Positions 38,061 through 48,780 of a stretch of DNA of 64,000 nt are shown here, piece by piece (the stretch's first letter is position 1; the number at the start of each line of letters is the position of its first letter). The position numbers were made by a program, and so were the translations under genes. A model generated the notes under the pieces. It did not search any database and had not been told where the DNA came from. It was given only the letters and a program-made list of their open reading frames with translations. Origin of the DNA: Candidatus Didemnitutus mandela (GTDB taxonomy: Bacteria; Verrucomicrobiota; Verrucomicrobiia; Opitutales; Opitutaceae); contig NJAL01000003.1 in the NCBI GenBank assembly GCA_002591725.1, positions 124,001 to 188,000 on the forward strand, given 5' to 3'.

Positions 38061-38771
38061 CAGAAATTTGCGATCTCGTAGGCGAGCAGGCTGAGCATGG
38101 AAACGGCTGCCGTGTCATAGCGCAACACGAGCGGACCGAACGTTACCGGTTGGAAGCCGGAGTGCCAAACATGCTGCCATTTTCTGATGGCGAAAAGTCG
38201 CTCTCCACCCTGACAAGCCACGTGATGTAGTGCAACGGAAACACTGTGGGCGGTATCGCGGTAGTTGGCGACGATCGTCTTCAGCGATTTCGCTCCGGAA
38301 TGGAGTCTGGCCACCATTTTTAGATCGGCGCACGCCGCTTCCGTGAGAAAACTGTCGAACGATTGCGCTGGCGCGACCTCTGGCGACCATGGGTTGACAC
38401 ACTGTTTGGCTGCCTCGATCGAAAAAGGTGCTCCATTTGTCGATTTTCTTGTCGGTGCTGCCCGCTTCGAAGTACACTTGCGTGCGCTTGCTGACGATGG
38501 GCAGGATGGTTGTAGTGCCGAGTTCAGTCGCTTGGCAGATAATGTTTATCCATCGTCGCGCCTTTGGGCAGCAATTGCCCGAGCGTAAACGAATAGGGTA
38601 GGGGAAGCAGGCTTGCCGTAGCTCGCGCGCGTGGAACACCGCGGCGGTTTTATACGCGAGGACGCGCTCGCAAAACAACTTCCGGTCTTGGCCGTCGAAT
38701 ACGACCATCGGGATTGCCTTTCTGCAACGGTTTACAGCAACCAAGAGATAGCTCCCCTCCGCTCCGAGCAT
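38061..38771 (-). pseudogene. rsmE: Fossil 16S rRNA (uracil1498-N3)-methyltransferase
   Basis: RsmE methylates U1498 in the small-subunit decoding region. The minus strand reads MVVFDGQDRKLFCERVL, ATELGTTTILPIVSKRTQVY, TDKKIDKWSTF and then, in another frame, SLKTIVANYRDTAHSVSVAL and GFQPVTFGPLVLRYDTAAVS, the SPOUT trefoil knot with the family's LRxxTA end. At least three frameshifts are needed, and the GPEGDFSPSE loop is in yet another frame. The gene is dead but recognisable along its whole length. Confidence 0.88.
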
Positions 38772-38938
38772 GATTCCATTTATGGTGGAAGTATAATAAA
38801 CTAAGAAACGAAGAAGCTGAGTAAGCTGCGATTTCTGGTGTCGAAAAAGTAGGTATCCAACCGCTTGGATGTTTGATCGGAATGCAAAATCGTCGTTTAC
38901 AACGGCAGCAGTGTGGGTTTGTTAGACCTTCTTGGTTC

Positions 38939-39026
38939 GCCCGGATGGCGGAATTGGCAGACGCAACGGACTCAAAATCCGTCGCCCTTTAAAGGCGTGT
39001 GGGTTCGATCCCCTCTCTGGGCACCA
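38939..39026 (+). tRNA. tRNA-Leu (CAA), 3' CCA encoded
   Basis: The acceptor stem gcccgga pairs with tctgggc and is followed by discriminator A and an encoded CCA. The anticodon stem acgga/tccgt encloses the loop ctcaaaa with anticodon CAA, reading UUG. A long variable arm (gccctttaaaggc) and the T-loop ggttcgatccc are those of a class II tRNA-Leu. All stems are intact, so it should be functional. Confidence 0.97.
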
Positions 39027-39775
39027 TAAAAAGCGTTAGCTGTGGACTTATTTATAGTACTGGAAGAAATTGATACTGCCTCGGTCATTCTGTCCAACAC
39101 CAAACTCCAATTTAGGGAAGTTGAGGGAGCTTAACTATAACGTTTTGAAAAACTAAAAAAATGGCCTGCTTTTCCTATCGGTTATCTCAAGTCTGAAATT
39201 AAATAAACTAACTATTCTTATTTTTTGGTTAAATGGCCTTCCCGGCCTTTTTTTTAGGCTCAAATTTCCAGTGTCGTTAAGGCATACTGCTCTGGAAAGT
39301 CTTATATTCAGCAAAGAGATTATCTATAAATGTTTGGAAGGTTGCCGTTTGTATAAATTACGCAGCTAAACTTTATAGTATCCTTTACTTTTTTGGTAAA
39401 GATGAGCTAGATAGTTAAATTTTTCCATCCGAATTGGTTTCGGATGGTTTGGTGGGATGGTTATTCCCAAGACAAAATACGTCCAGGCTCTTGAGAGGAA
39501 GCGGAGAATTCTGCGCTGAAAAAACTTAGGGGGAAAAGCAGAGGAAAATAGTCAAAACTCTTTCATAAGCGTTAAGCGTGGGCTATTGTGAGACTACTCG
39601 CCATAGCTCTTTTGACGAGCATTTCCCAAAAACGTGTGAGAGTCACAGCCCAGCTATTTCGGGTCCGGGCAGACAAAAGGCTTCACTCATGATTTTTGTC
39701 GGCCGGCGGTAGCTTGGAGCTTAGTTGGCTGCTTTCACTTTGTCTCGACTATCCCCTTTTAGGAGGTACTGAAGC
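39027..39775. other. AT-rich intergenic region with hairpins
   Basis: No ORF of note. At 39233-39253 a short GGCC/GGCC stem followed by eight T residues could terminate the tRNA transcript (weak). At 39425-39447 a perfect 9-bp inverted repeat, ccatccgaa/ttcggatgg, has a 5-base loop. Nothing else is recognised. Confidence 0.45.
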
Positions 39776-42700
39776 AGTTGGCCATGGTTCCGTATCGCTT
39801 TGCAAAAATGTTTTCAGAAGGGGAAGGTAAGGTGATGCTTGCGCCGCTGGCGCTGAGGGTAGCAGAGCTACCGCTCTGCGGCCTCCTGGTGGTTTTTACG
39901 CGAAGGGCGAGCAAAAAACATAGAAGGTACTTTCTCTTCCAGCTTTTGCTTCGATTGGACAGGGCTGGGACAGGAACGAAGCTGCAACAGGAAGAGAACT
40001 TTTGCGTGAATGGTCTGGCCATAAAAGGCGACTGCTCCCTTCGTGCATCCGCAGAAGTTGAGGGTGTTTTGAGTGTCTATTGGGTTCGCTGGACTGATAA
40101 TGAGAACCGGCCAGCGCAGGATACCTACTCACAGACTAAGGAGACCTATCTCGGGCCCTACGCTTTGGCGTTGGACTAGATCGACCACCATTTCTCGGCC
40201 CTGGAGCGGCTCGTTTCGGACAACTCCGAGTAAGTAACGCGCTCCCGGCGCTCAAACGTAGCTTAGAGGTAAAACAAACTGAGTTTGGCCGAACCCATCG
40301 ATATCCAGTGTAGGGAAGGTCTTCAACTTGCACTCAAAACTGTACTTTTCGACTGCGGACTGAAGGCTATGGCAGCGTTGCGCCGGGCAGTCGAAAGTAT
40401 GGTTGTTACCGAAGAAGTTATCCGTAATCGCTGCTTCGCGGAGGCTGCATTTGTCTTTTTAAATTCGGTATTGAGCACGGCCTCTGTCGGTTTGGTGGAA
40501 GTTGTGCTTACTATCGTTATAACGGTGCTGCTGCGACGGACGGGTGAAAGTTGCCAAGCAGCGACAGTAGTGGACGCAAACTGGCTAGCTCAATCTTGCT
40601 GAACGTTCGGTGAGGAGCAGAAATTCGGCCGAACTTGTGGGAAGCAATGCTGCAATTTCTCAGCGATTATCTCGCTGCTAAGGCGGCGGCGGTGTATCTG
40701 GAGGATAATCGGGTGCTGTTCCGGGTATCGACCTACCCCCTTGCTGGCGATAGAGGCGGTTCCGGAGCGTCTCGGACTTGGCGAAGGCCTGGCCAGTCAA
40801 GGTTGCAAAGGACAGAAAGCCCGCACATCATGTATGGTGTATGGTATGCCCTAGGGCTATCTCGCGGTTGGCTTGGCGTTGGCTAGGGCACCGGCCTCGC
40901 CACTTTTGATCTTCCTAGCGACGGTAGATGGCGTGGTGAACGTTGTATTGGAATTTGGCTTCTTCAATCCGACCTTCGCTGAGGCGGCCGAGCTTCTGGG
41001 GCCGCGTTGGCGAAATGTTCGGCGCTGCTGTGTGCTCGGCCTGCTGTTGCGAGTGGGTGCAGCGAGTTCTAGAGGAAACTAAGGCGCAGGTGTAAAAGTT
41101 ACAGGCTCAGACCGAGGAAATGCGTGTTTCGAGCGAGCGAGGAGCAGACGCGCGCCCTAAAGGAGTCCCAGCCCTCAATTGAAGAAAAACAGTCCACCTT
41201 TGGAGAGAACCAACGATTTAGCTTGAAAGAAGACGCAACTTATTTCCTATCAAAAGGATGATTTTCCAAAAAAGCTCCTTTTGTTGGAAAAATAGGCGTT
41301 GGCTGTCGCATAGGCGAGCTGTTATAAGTCTGAGTTTCTGGAGAACATGTCGTACGAGTTGCGCACGCTGCTCAATTATTTTGTTGATTCTTGTTTCCAA
41401 GGTCGTGGCAGAACTGGTGTTGCTTGTGTGGCTCCCCGAGACTCCCCAACACGTTGCTCGCCCTTTTCGAACCGGCCGCCGCACTCACACTGAAACGCGT
41501 TGATTTTCTCATCGATATCGCTCAATGCATGTTAACGAGTCTCGTTGCCTATCCGCAACCACTCGAAGGGATGCTGAGAAATCTATTGTATAGTGGCGCT
41601 CAAGTTTACGGGGTGTGGCCTAAATTACCTTAGCTATCTTCCCGGCAGTGTGATGGCTGTCTTGCTTTTTTGTAATAGATAGATGCGGACATCGGCATCG
41701 CCGCGTAGCAGGAGATCATCGTTGAACCTTTTCGTCAGGGGGCGGTACGACCAGCAGCCGCAAATACAGCGGCACTTGCCTGGGGCTCTCCATCTCATGG
41801 GAACTGGTGCGCTTCCTTTGCGGCGGAATCTAACTCATGAGCGAAGTTTGGAAAGAGTAACCCATTCCCCTTTCTGCTTCCGTAAATTCTATGGCGGACC
41901 GGTAGCTTCGTCGATGGAGCTGGTTCTTGGCGTTCGCACCGGCTGTCGCTTGCTCCGATGTTCCCGGAGCGGCTGTCTGTTCGCTGCAACTCCCGACGAT
42001 CGCGAACTGATGGCGGGTGACTCGTGTGTCATCTTGATTTTCGAGGACGAAGATCTACTTGTGCACATGGTAACCGATCTGGTCCACGAAGTGTACTTTC
42101 AAGTGCTGGTTGCGACCGCTCCGGATGAAACGTTGGTCCAGCAATACCTACCAAGGTGCTATCCGTGCTCGACATCGGGGTGTCTGGCAATGCTGGATCC
42201 CTTGTTTTCGAACGCTTGAAGCAGAACGCACACGTGCATGTCATATCCGTGAGCGATTACACCAACAAGGGGATGTTTATGGGTGCAGTTGGTTACATAC
42301 TTGATCCGGTCAAGCGCGAGCAACTCGTCCAGGCTTTTCAAAAACTCGAAACACGCAGCTTACCCCCAAAGCTGCAACGCGTTCTCATCGTTGAGGACAA
42401 CGAGGTGCAGCTGGGACAGCCTTGCAGCGCCTGCTCGGCATCAACGGCCGGTGCCAGAACAATCGCCGAGTGTCTCGATCAGCTAAAAAGTACTATATTC
42501 GATTGCATTGTATTCGACCTTACTCTCTCGATGTTTCTGGCTTTTCGGTGCTCGAAAAGCTTTCGATCAACGAAGACTACTCGTTCTAGCTCGTGATTGG
42601 TCTACACGGCGCGCGAGCTGAGCTGGACAAAGAACAGTGCCTTGGCAGATATTCAAAATCGGTCATCATCACAAGGGTGCTCAAGTTGCCTGAACGTTTG

Positions 42701-43150
42701 TTCTACAAAGTCACGCTGTTTCTGCACTAGTTTGTCTCTGAACTCTATGACGAACAACAGGACCTGCTGGCGAAAGCGCGTGAGCGCAACGAGGTGTTAG
42801 ATAGCCGCCATATCTTACTGGTCGAGGATGGCGTCCGGAGCGTTTTCGCCTTAGCCAGGATTCCCGAGTCTCACGGCGTCAAGATTCCCATCACGCGCAA
42901 TCGTCGCGAAACAGGGTCGAGTAAATTTGAGAAGAGCTGCAGTCGCATTGATCTTATTCACACTGGCCTAATGATGTTGGAGATGTATGGCATGATCGTC
43001 ACGAAAAAATCGGCAAACGGCTCGACTGGAAAGATTTTCGATATCGCCATTGCGGCTAAAGTGATGCGAAACCGATCGATATGCGATATGGGAAAGCTCT
43101 TTTTGCTCGTTTGTCTCTGCATGCTGAGGTTAGGAACTACGCGGTCAAGA
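39776..43150 (+). pseudogene. Fossil hybrid sensor histidine kinase (CHASE3-TM-GAF-HisKA-HATPase-REC x3)
   Basis: The plus strand spells a full hybrid kinase in order through many frames. CHASE3 is seen as QTKETYLGPYALALD and DHHFSALERLVSDNSE, ending in ALRRAVESMVVTEE and a membrane helix (VEVVLTIVITVLLRR). GAF is seen as FLSDYLAAKAAAVYLEDNRV and VDGVVNVVLELGFF-like sequence near 40920-40960. A coiled linker KLQAQTEEMRVSSE precedes HisKA (YKSEFLENMSYELRTLLN, with the phospho-His converted to Tyr-Glu context) and HATPase remnants (EIIVEPFRQG). Three receivers follow: VHVISVSDYTNKGMFMGAVG, RVLIVEDNEVQ with FDCIVFDLTLS, and HILLVEDGVRSVFALARI. Dozens of stops and frameshifts preclude function. 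First gene of the chemosensory fossil operon. Confidence 0.85.
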
Positions 43151-43924
43151 TCGAGGAGGCCGAACTGAAGTTGCTGTTGAAGGTGTTCTATCAGCAATAT
43201 CACTACAAATTTTTCGGTCATTTGATGGCATCGTTGAAACGCTGGATTTCTAAGGTGCTCACGCTTTCCCGATTGTCGGAATATTTCCGCAGCTGCTGCG
43301 CGATTCAGCGTTCTTTTCGCAGTTCGTGGCCTACCTTGCGGTTCAGGGTTAGAAAGATGTTGAGCGCCCCGTCATATTGTCAGGCGCTGTGCGAGCAGGT
43401 GGTTACAGATCTGAAGATCTATCCGTTGTTGAATGTTTTGGTGGCCGGTTGCAGTGCGGGCGAGAAACTGTGTTCGCTTTGGACCTTTTTTCGCGAGGAA
43501 GGTTTAGAAAACCTCACGATTTTTACGCTACGGGTGTGAATACGGATGCGCTGAAAAAGTTAGGGTGGGGATCTACAATCTCTAGCGCATTCCGATCTTT
43601 ACCGAAAATTACCGCAAGATCGGAGGAAAAATTTTCTTTACACAACTGCTAACGCTGCAGCTTATAGCAGCACATGCTTCGGAAAAAGCCTGGGCGATCG
43701 TACTGCCTTTTCGGACCACAGCCTGGAGTCCGATTCCGTCTTTGCCGCGGTTTAACTGGTCTCCCGATGCAACGTGCTGATCTATTTCAGTTGCTAGTTT
43801 CATGGTCGTGCGGTATGGCCCTTTCGGCTTCGGCCTAAAGGCAAGCCTGTATTTTTATGGGCAATCCAATCTGTTCACGCTGTTCGTACATGAGCAGCGA
43901 ATTTACCAACGAAGGGGCGGTTGA
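43151..43924 (+). pseudogene. cheR: Fossil chemotaxis protein methyltransferase CheR
   Basis: CheR methylates receptor glutamates. In order, the plus strand reads EEAELKLLLKVFYQQYHYKF, ALCEQVVTDLKIYPLLNVLV, AGCSAGEKLCSLW (the AdoMet motif, normally AGCSTGEEVYSL), FREEGLENL, FSDHSLESDSVFA-type sequence, a CNVLIYF strand, and the typical C-terminus EQRIYQRR before TGA at 43922. At least four frame changes occur. It directly follows the hybrid kinase and precedes cheB, in the usual order. Confidence 0.88.
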
Positions 43925-43933
43925 TAAACGCGG

Positions 43934-44427
43934 GTGACTAAGCGACCCTGCTTGGCGCTTTGCGCCGGCCTAGTGTGTAGCGATTGGCGGAGCTCAGTTT
44001 GCTGCCTAAGATTTTTAGCTAATGCTGCCAGCTGTTGGTTAAGGAGACCAGGACAAGAAAGCTATTCGCGGCGGAATCATCTGCTTTTCACAGTACGATT
44101 ATTATTTGGTCGTGGAGGGATACTAATCTCGCGCTAGCGCTGCCGAGCAACGAGCCGCTTTACCTTGCTTCTCCTGGCTATCCACATCTTTTCCGAGTTG
44201 GCTGCTGATGTTTATAGCTCTGGTCTGCGGGTGGTGGTGTCCACCGGTTTGAATACTTCCGGCGGTCTGCTTGCCGTGCATTGGACGGACGGACACGGCT
44301 GGGTGCAGTGGCTCGACGCTGCCGGAGCTTTGCTAATGCCGCAAAGTGCTTTCAATACCAGCTCGGCCGCTTGCGTTCTCGATATTTCCGAGCTCGCCAT
44401 CCATACCTTATGGCAGCTAAGCAATGA
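43934..44427 (+). pseudogene. cheB: Fossil chemotaxis methylesterase CheB (catalytic domain only)
   Basis: A GTG at 43934 begins VTKRPCLALCAGLV. Later frames give GGIICFSQYDYYLVVEGY, where the family has PGTIYFAPPDYHLLVE. SELAADVYSSGLRVVVSTGL and LLMPQSAFNTSSAACVLDIS follow (family VLTGxNxDGA...MPxxA). The original ending MAAKQ TGA at 44425-44427 overlaps the next gene's ATG by the classic ATGA. The catalytic Ser and His regions are destroyed. No receiver domain precedes it, as in stand-alone CheB proteins coupled to kinase-linked CheR. Confidence 0.85.
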
Positions 44428-45608
44428 GCAGTTTTTCAAGCAGCTCTCCCCTCAAGTTTTTGCTGATCGATGACCTCGACCCCAACTTACTCGCGCTGTC
44501 TGCTGCTGTTGCAGCGTAACGGCTTGTAGCTGTTGCATATGTGCAGTCGTAGACAGACGCGTTGGAGTTGCTGCTTGTGCACGAACCCGCGCTGGCGATC
44601 TTTGATGTTGTAGATGGTGGGCTGAGCTCGCGGAACTGATGCATAGCATAAAGGGCGGACCTTGTGGCTGCTAATTATTTTTCACTACCGGCGTGATCGA
44701 CCTTAAGCGCCGCTTTCGCGGCTGCGAGTTCGGAGCGATCGACTTCCCCTTCAAGCCAGTTGAGCCGCGCATCCTCTAGAGCAAGATCAGCGTGTTTTTC
44801 GACCTTGATAAACAGCGCGAAAGCTTGGAGCTCGCACAGCAGAAGCCCCCTCCGACCACGCCGCTAATCTCCAAAAGGTTGTCGCGGGACACACGGGCCC
44901 GCGCCCGCTTGCGGAAAATCGTGCAGGAGCTGGAGGGAGCATTGCGCACGACATGTTAGCGCTACTACAGGGCAGAAAAAGCTTCGGCCAAGGTTCTCTT
45001 CAAAGAGAAAGAGTATGCGAGAAAATTCGACGATGGCTGGCCGAGACAACCTCCGGCCCTATCGCTGGCTCGATTCCTTGACTTGCAATTTGCTGGATTA
45101 ACGCAATGCCAGGGTGCTCTGGGACGACGTGGTTCTGCGTCTGGTCAATCTCAATAAATTACTCGGCGACATCCTGGCGATCTATCCGGATTTTTACTCC
45201 AGCTGGGTGTGAAACCACAGCGATCGAAACGCTGACGGCTGTGCTGGCGCAGAAAGCTTTTGTTGCCAGATACCTCTCGAACCTCCTCCAAAACGCCGTT
45301 AAGTTTTCCCCGCCTGGCGTGGAACCGGTCGTCAAGATCCGTGCGGAACTGTTTCCGGCCGGCATCGTACTGCTCTGGATTGAAAAAAAATGGTACCGGC
45401 ATTCCGGAGAAGGACTGGGCGCGTGCTTCCCCGCATTTTCGATCACATCCATCCGGCCGAACAATTTGAGAGTACGGGTATCGATCTCGCTATTGTACGC
45501 AATGCGGTGGAGCCCGTGGATAGCAACGTCATCTTCGATCCGGAGTCGGGCCTTGGTAGCCGTTTCTTGATCCAATTTCTGAAAGCAGGAAATCGGCTTG
45601 TTCCCTGA
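44424..45608 (+). pseudogene. Fossil response regulator-histidine kinase
   Basis: From ATG 44424 it reads MSSFSSSSPLKFLLIDDLDP NLLALS (receiver start with the acidic pair), then stops. Receiver and linker pieces follow in other frames (RRFRGCEFGAIDF-type sequence near 44720, ESLELAQQK). A histidine-kinase ATPase comes last: ARYLSNLLQNAVKFSPPG (N box) and, in another frame, GIDLAIVRNAVEPVDSNVIF and DPESGLGSRFLIQFLKAG (G boxes) before TGA. It is the last gene of the fossil chemosensory operon. Confidence 0.82.
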
Positions 45609-45693
45609 TCCGAAGTCGTGCACTTGTGACCCGCTAGGCGGAAAAGATCACGTAAAGCGTGCTGGTTTCCAGTTTGCATCGACGTGTAGCCGT

Positions 45694-46086
45694 CTATAAA
45701 TAATGCTCGGCGGCGGGTTCGAATGCACTAATGTCCTTCGCTGTCGCTTTGCACAAGAGATCAAGTGCACGAACGCCGTTGCCGTATTTAGTGCTTTTGC
45801 GAGGTGTAACCCTCGAGATGCTGGTGCCCTTCGTTTTTAGCAAGGCATTTACGTAACTGACGAACTGCTTCTTTTTGCTGTCGCGCTGTTGTGCGAAACG
45901 ATTGAGTCCATCGATTACGAGTTTCACAAATTGGTCCTGATCGACGACGTTGCGATTCGGGCTGGATGGACGAGGGTGACGCGAGCGGGACTCGCTTTCC
46001 AGAGCATAGCTGGTGGCGCCCAAAGCTGAGTAGTTAGAATAACTATCATGGTGCTGTTTTTTATGATGGGAACGACCGGTTGGCAT
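45694..46086 (-). CDS. Uncharacterised 130-aa basic protein, possibly intact
   Basis: An uninterrupted frame, convergent with the fossil kinase. The first 45 residues are low-complexity and rich in His, Ser and Arg. The rest (DQDQFVKLVIDGLNRFAQQR, FVSYVNALLKTKG, GVRALDLLCKA) looks like a folded helical domain. No family is recognised. Lys/Arg abundance would allow nucleic-acid binding. It may be a complete small gene or the surviving piece of a longer one. Confidence 0.4.
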   Translation of the reverse strand: MPTGRSHHKKQHHDSYSNYSALGATSYALESESRSRHPRPSSPNRNVVDQDQFVKLVIDGLNRFAQQRDSKKKQFVSYVNALLKTKGTSISRVTPRKSTKYGNGVRALDLLCKATAKDISAFEPAAEHYL

Positions 46087-46400
46087 TAGTGTTGAGTCGC
46101 AAAATTACTGGCACTTGCTGGCGTGAAAAAGGATGTGTTCGACTCGCGACTATCCGGCCATGTCGCGCGGTTTTTTTTGAGGGATGAAGTTGATTCATGC
46201 TGCCTCCGATGGGTGGAAGTTATGAGGGCGAGCGGACTGGCTTGCGAACCAGGGGATGCTTCGCTAGCAGTTGTGGTTTTTGTTTCCTAGCTTCGGTTTT
46301 GATCGTCGCGATAGCCAAGCTTGGCGGAAATTAATTGCGGCTGGGGTAGATTAAGGGCGTATTGTTTTCACTACGATGAACTTCCTAACTAACTGATTCC
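46087..46400. other. Intergenic, nothing recognised
   Basis: No ORF or motif is recognised. It separates the minus-strand 130-aa ORF from the plus-strand fossil that follows, so it would have held divergent promoters. Confidence 0.4.
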
Positions 46401-48780
46401 CCTGCGTGGCTGCGTGTATTTGCTGATTTTGCTGGCGGGCCTTGCCGACCTTTGCTACCTCTGCTGCTTTCAGCAGCCCCGTGCCGATCGTCTCGACGAG
46501 CTCGATAAAACTTTCGGCCGAGGACAAAGGCCTGTCGAATTAGCTCGTTGTTGTCCTCAGACCATCAGCTGCGAAATAAACAGTGATCTGGTCGTTTTCC
46601 GTCACCAACGGGCTACTGAACGGCCGTGTGGACTTCGTCGGTGGCGACAGCGAGGTTTTTTATACGGAACAAGGCCGACGCGCGTTGGCTGTTTTTCCTA
46701 ACAGCTGCGAGAGGGTTACGTGGAACAGAGCTCGCTTGGTTGCAGCGTGCGCAACGAAAACTCCGGTCTCGTACTATTAAAGTACGGCGTTTATCATGTA
46801 AAGCTGGCGGTGCCGTTCGTGTTGGATAAACTCTAAACCGATGCCGAGCACGAGCGTGCTACCATGCTCCAGGTGGTTGCATTGCTGATGCGCCCCAACA
46901 CACCCGTCGCGGGCAAATTGCTAAATTACGCTGATTTCATAAGCTGCGTCGACTGCACAAGCATCATCAACCTAAAGGTTATTTACGCTTTCGATGAAAA
47001 GGTGAAGCCGCAATACGGAACGGCCATCTTGAACCGCGCCACCAACCAGCTTAGCTACGTGCCAAACCCCATTTTATCGGTGAGGACCAACACCGTTGAT
47101 GAGAAAATCCGTTGCTTTGCGTGGAAAGCTCTATCGATGGTTATCGATTGAATCACTCTGTGGTTTCAAGCGGATGGTCGTCGGTCGCTCGAAGAGCTGA
47201 CAGGCTGCCCTCGATGGCGCCACATCAGCAGTGTATCGTTGGAAATCTTGGCTGCTTCTGCCGGATTCTTTGACGAAAAGCTTGATTATCGGATCGGTGT
47301 GTTCGACGATCGATTTCGTCGATGCCGATTTGGACCACCTAGTGTTATTACACAAAAAGGTTCGCTCCATCGAGCCCGACCGCCGTGGCTGCCTAAAGAC
47401 AACCACCAAACTTGTGGCGAACAACGTAAAATTACTATTCTTCCGGTCTTGCCAGAGCTGTGGCTGACCCTGTAAACGCCCGACAAAGTCTTCGCCGAGC
47501 TCGCGAAGGTCGGCTACTAGCGACGATAAGAAAGCGTACGGCCTTTCACCGCTGTGTATAGCTTCGTCGCGGACTGCTACAACATGCAGCATAACTTTCT
47601 GTGCCACGATGCCACCGTCGTTGTTGTCCGCTTCATGGACAAGGAGACGCACATGGCGACGTGGAAGGACCCTGCCAAATGGCGAAGCGCAAGACCGAGT
47701 TGATCGAAGACTGGCAAGCTGTCCGATCTTTTCAAGGAATGCAACGAGCGCCAGACGCTTGATAGCTATATCAATCATTGGATGCTGTGTCCCTTTATCA
47801 TCGTGAAGATAAACTAGTGCGGCAAACCCGAGACGGGGGGACGGCCGTTTTCCCCAACAACATTTCGTACTGCCGCGCTTACCGGCGGGTTACCGTACTG
47901 ACCATAGTAGGGATCAATTTCTCTGCCCCGCTGGCCCAGGCGCCTGGTTCATAAAAAGAGTTTGAAGTTGCTGCTTTACGGATCGGGAGATCCCGACCGA
48001 TCTACAAAACGGCTGGGTCTATGACGAATTAGCCGACAGAGTCCATTTCCAAGGCGGCCACGAAGAAAAGGCTTTCCCCGCCATGAATCGAGCATCACCT
48101 AGGAGGGATAATGCTGAACGAACCCCGTGCGGCTCGTTTTTGGGAAAATTTTCCTCAGAACTGGTTTCGCAGGCTTTCCCCTACGTGGCCTGCAGGATGT
48201 GTCCCGCTTGGACTTAGGGGTAGGGACGTTAAGAGCTCTGGGGCTGCTCAAGTTCCCACGCCCATACGCCCGGCTCGTTCATACTAAAATTTGCACGCAG
48301 AATATCAAGCGTGGTGCACCCAAAAACGGCTTCGGTTCGAAATGCGGTGACATCTGGGTGCTGGAAAAATATCCAAACCGGCCACGCGTTTGGCTTCGTG
48401 CTGTGCTATGGGAAGCTGACAACGTTGATTTGTAGTACTTTGCCGCGCTTCATCTTCGATCTGAAAAATTCCGCAAAGAAGCTTAGTTGCTTTTTTGTGC
48501 GCATCGCCCCACGCGGGCGTCGGTAGCATGACTGGCTTAGCAGTTACGATCGAACAGCACGTGGCATAGGAGTGGTTGGATGAACGATAAAAAACGTCTG
48601 GGCCGCTGGTGCCATCTACGGGCGATCCGCACCGACGACGAGCCGAAGGGCCTAGAATTTGTAGACGTTTCTTGGCTAGACCGAAAAGGAAATGAAGCTT
48701 CTTCCGCTTAAGGTGCAGTGGACGACTAATTCCACCATCGCGAAAATTGGCATCAACTACCAGAAACTTTGAAAAATGCG
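46401..48780 (+). pseudogene. Long unidentified fossil gene(s), plus strand
   Basis: A hydrophobic start (VYLLILLAGLADLCYL) is followed by well-preserved protein-like pieces in all three plus frames: RADRLDELDKTFGRGQRPVE, GRVDFVGGDSEVFYTEQGRR, TMLQVVALLMRPNTPVAGKL, NYADFISC, VIYAFDEKVKPQYGTAILNR, ATNQLSYVPNPIL, RRSLEELTG, EKLDYRIGVFDDRFRR, and farther on FTAVYSFVADC. Order and quality indicate one large protein (perhaps 600-700 residues) or two neighbours. I do not recognise the family. The membrane-like N-terminus suggests an exported or anchored protein. Confidence 0.5.

Noticed and set aside
39233-39253. Rho-independent terminator after tRNA-Leu
   Set aside because: The stem is only four GC pairs, although a run of eight T follows. 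Too weak to call as a confident terminator.
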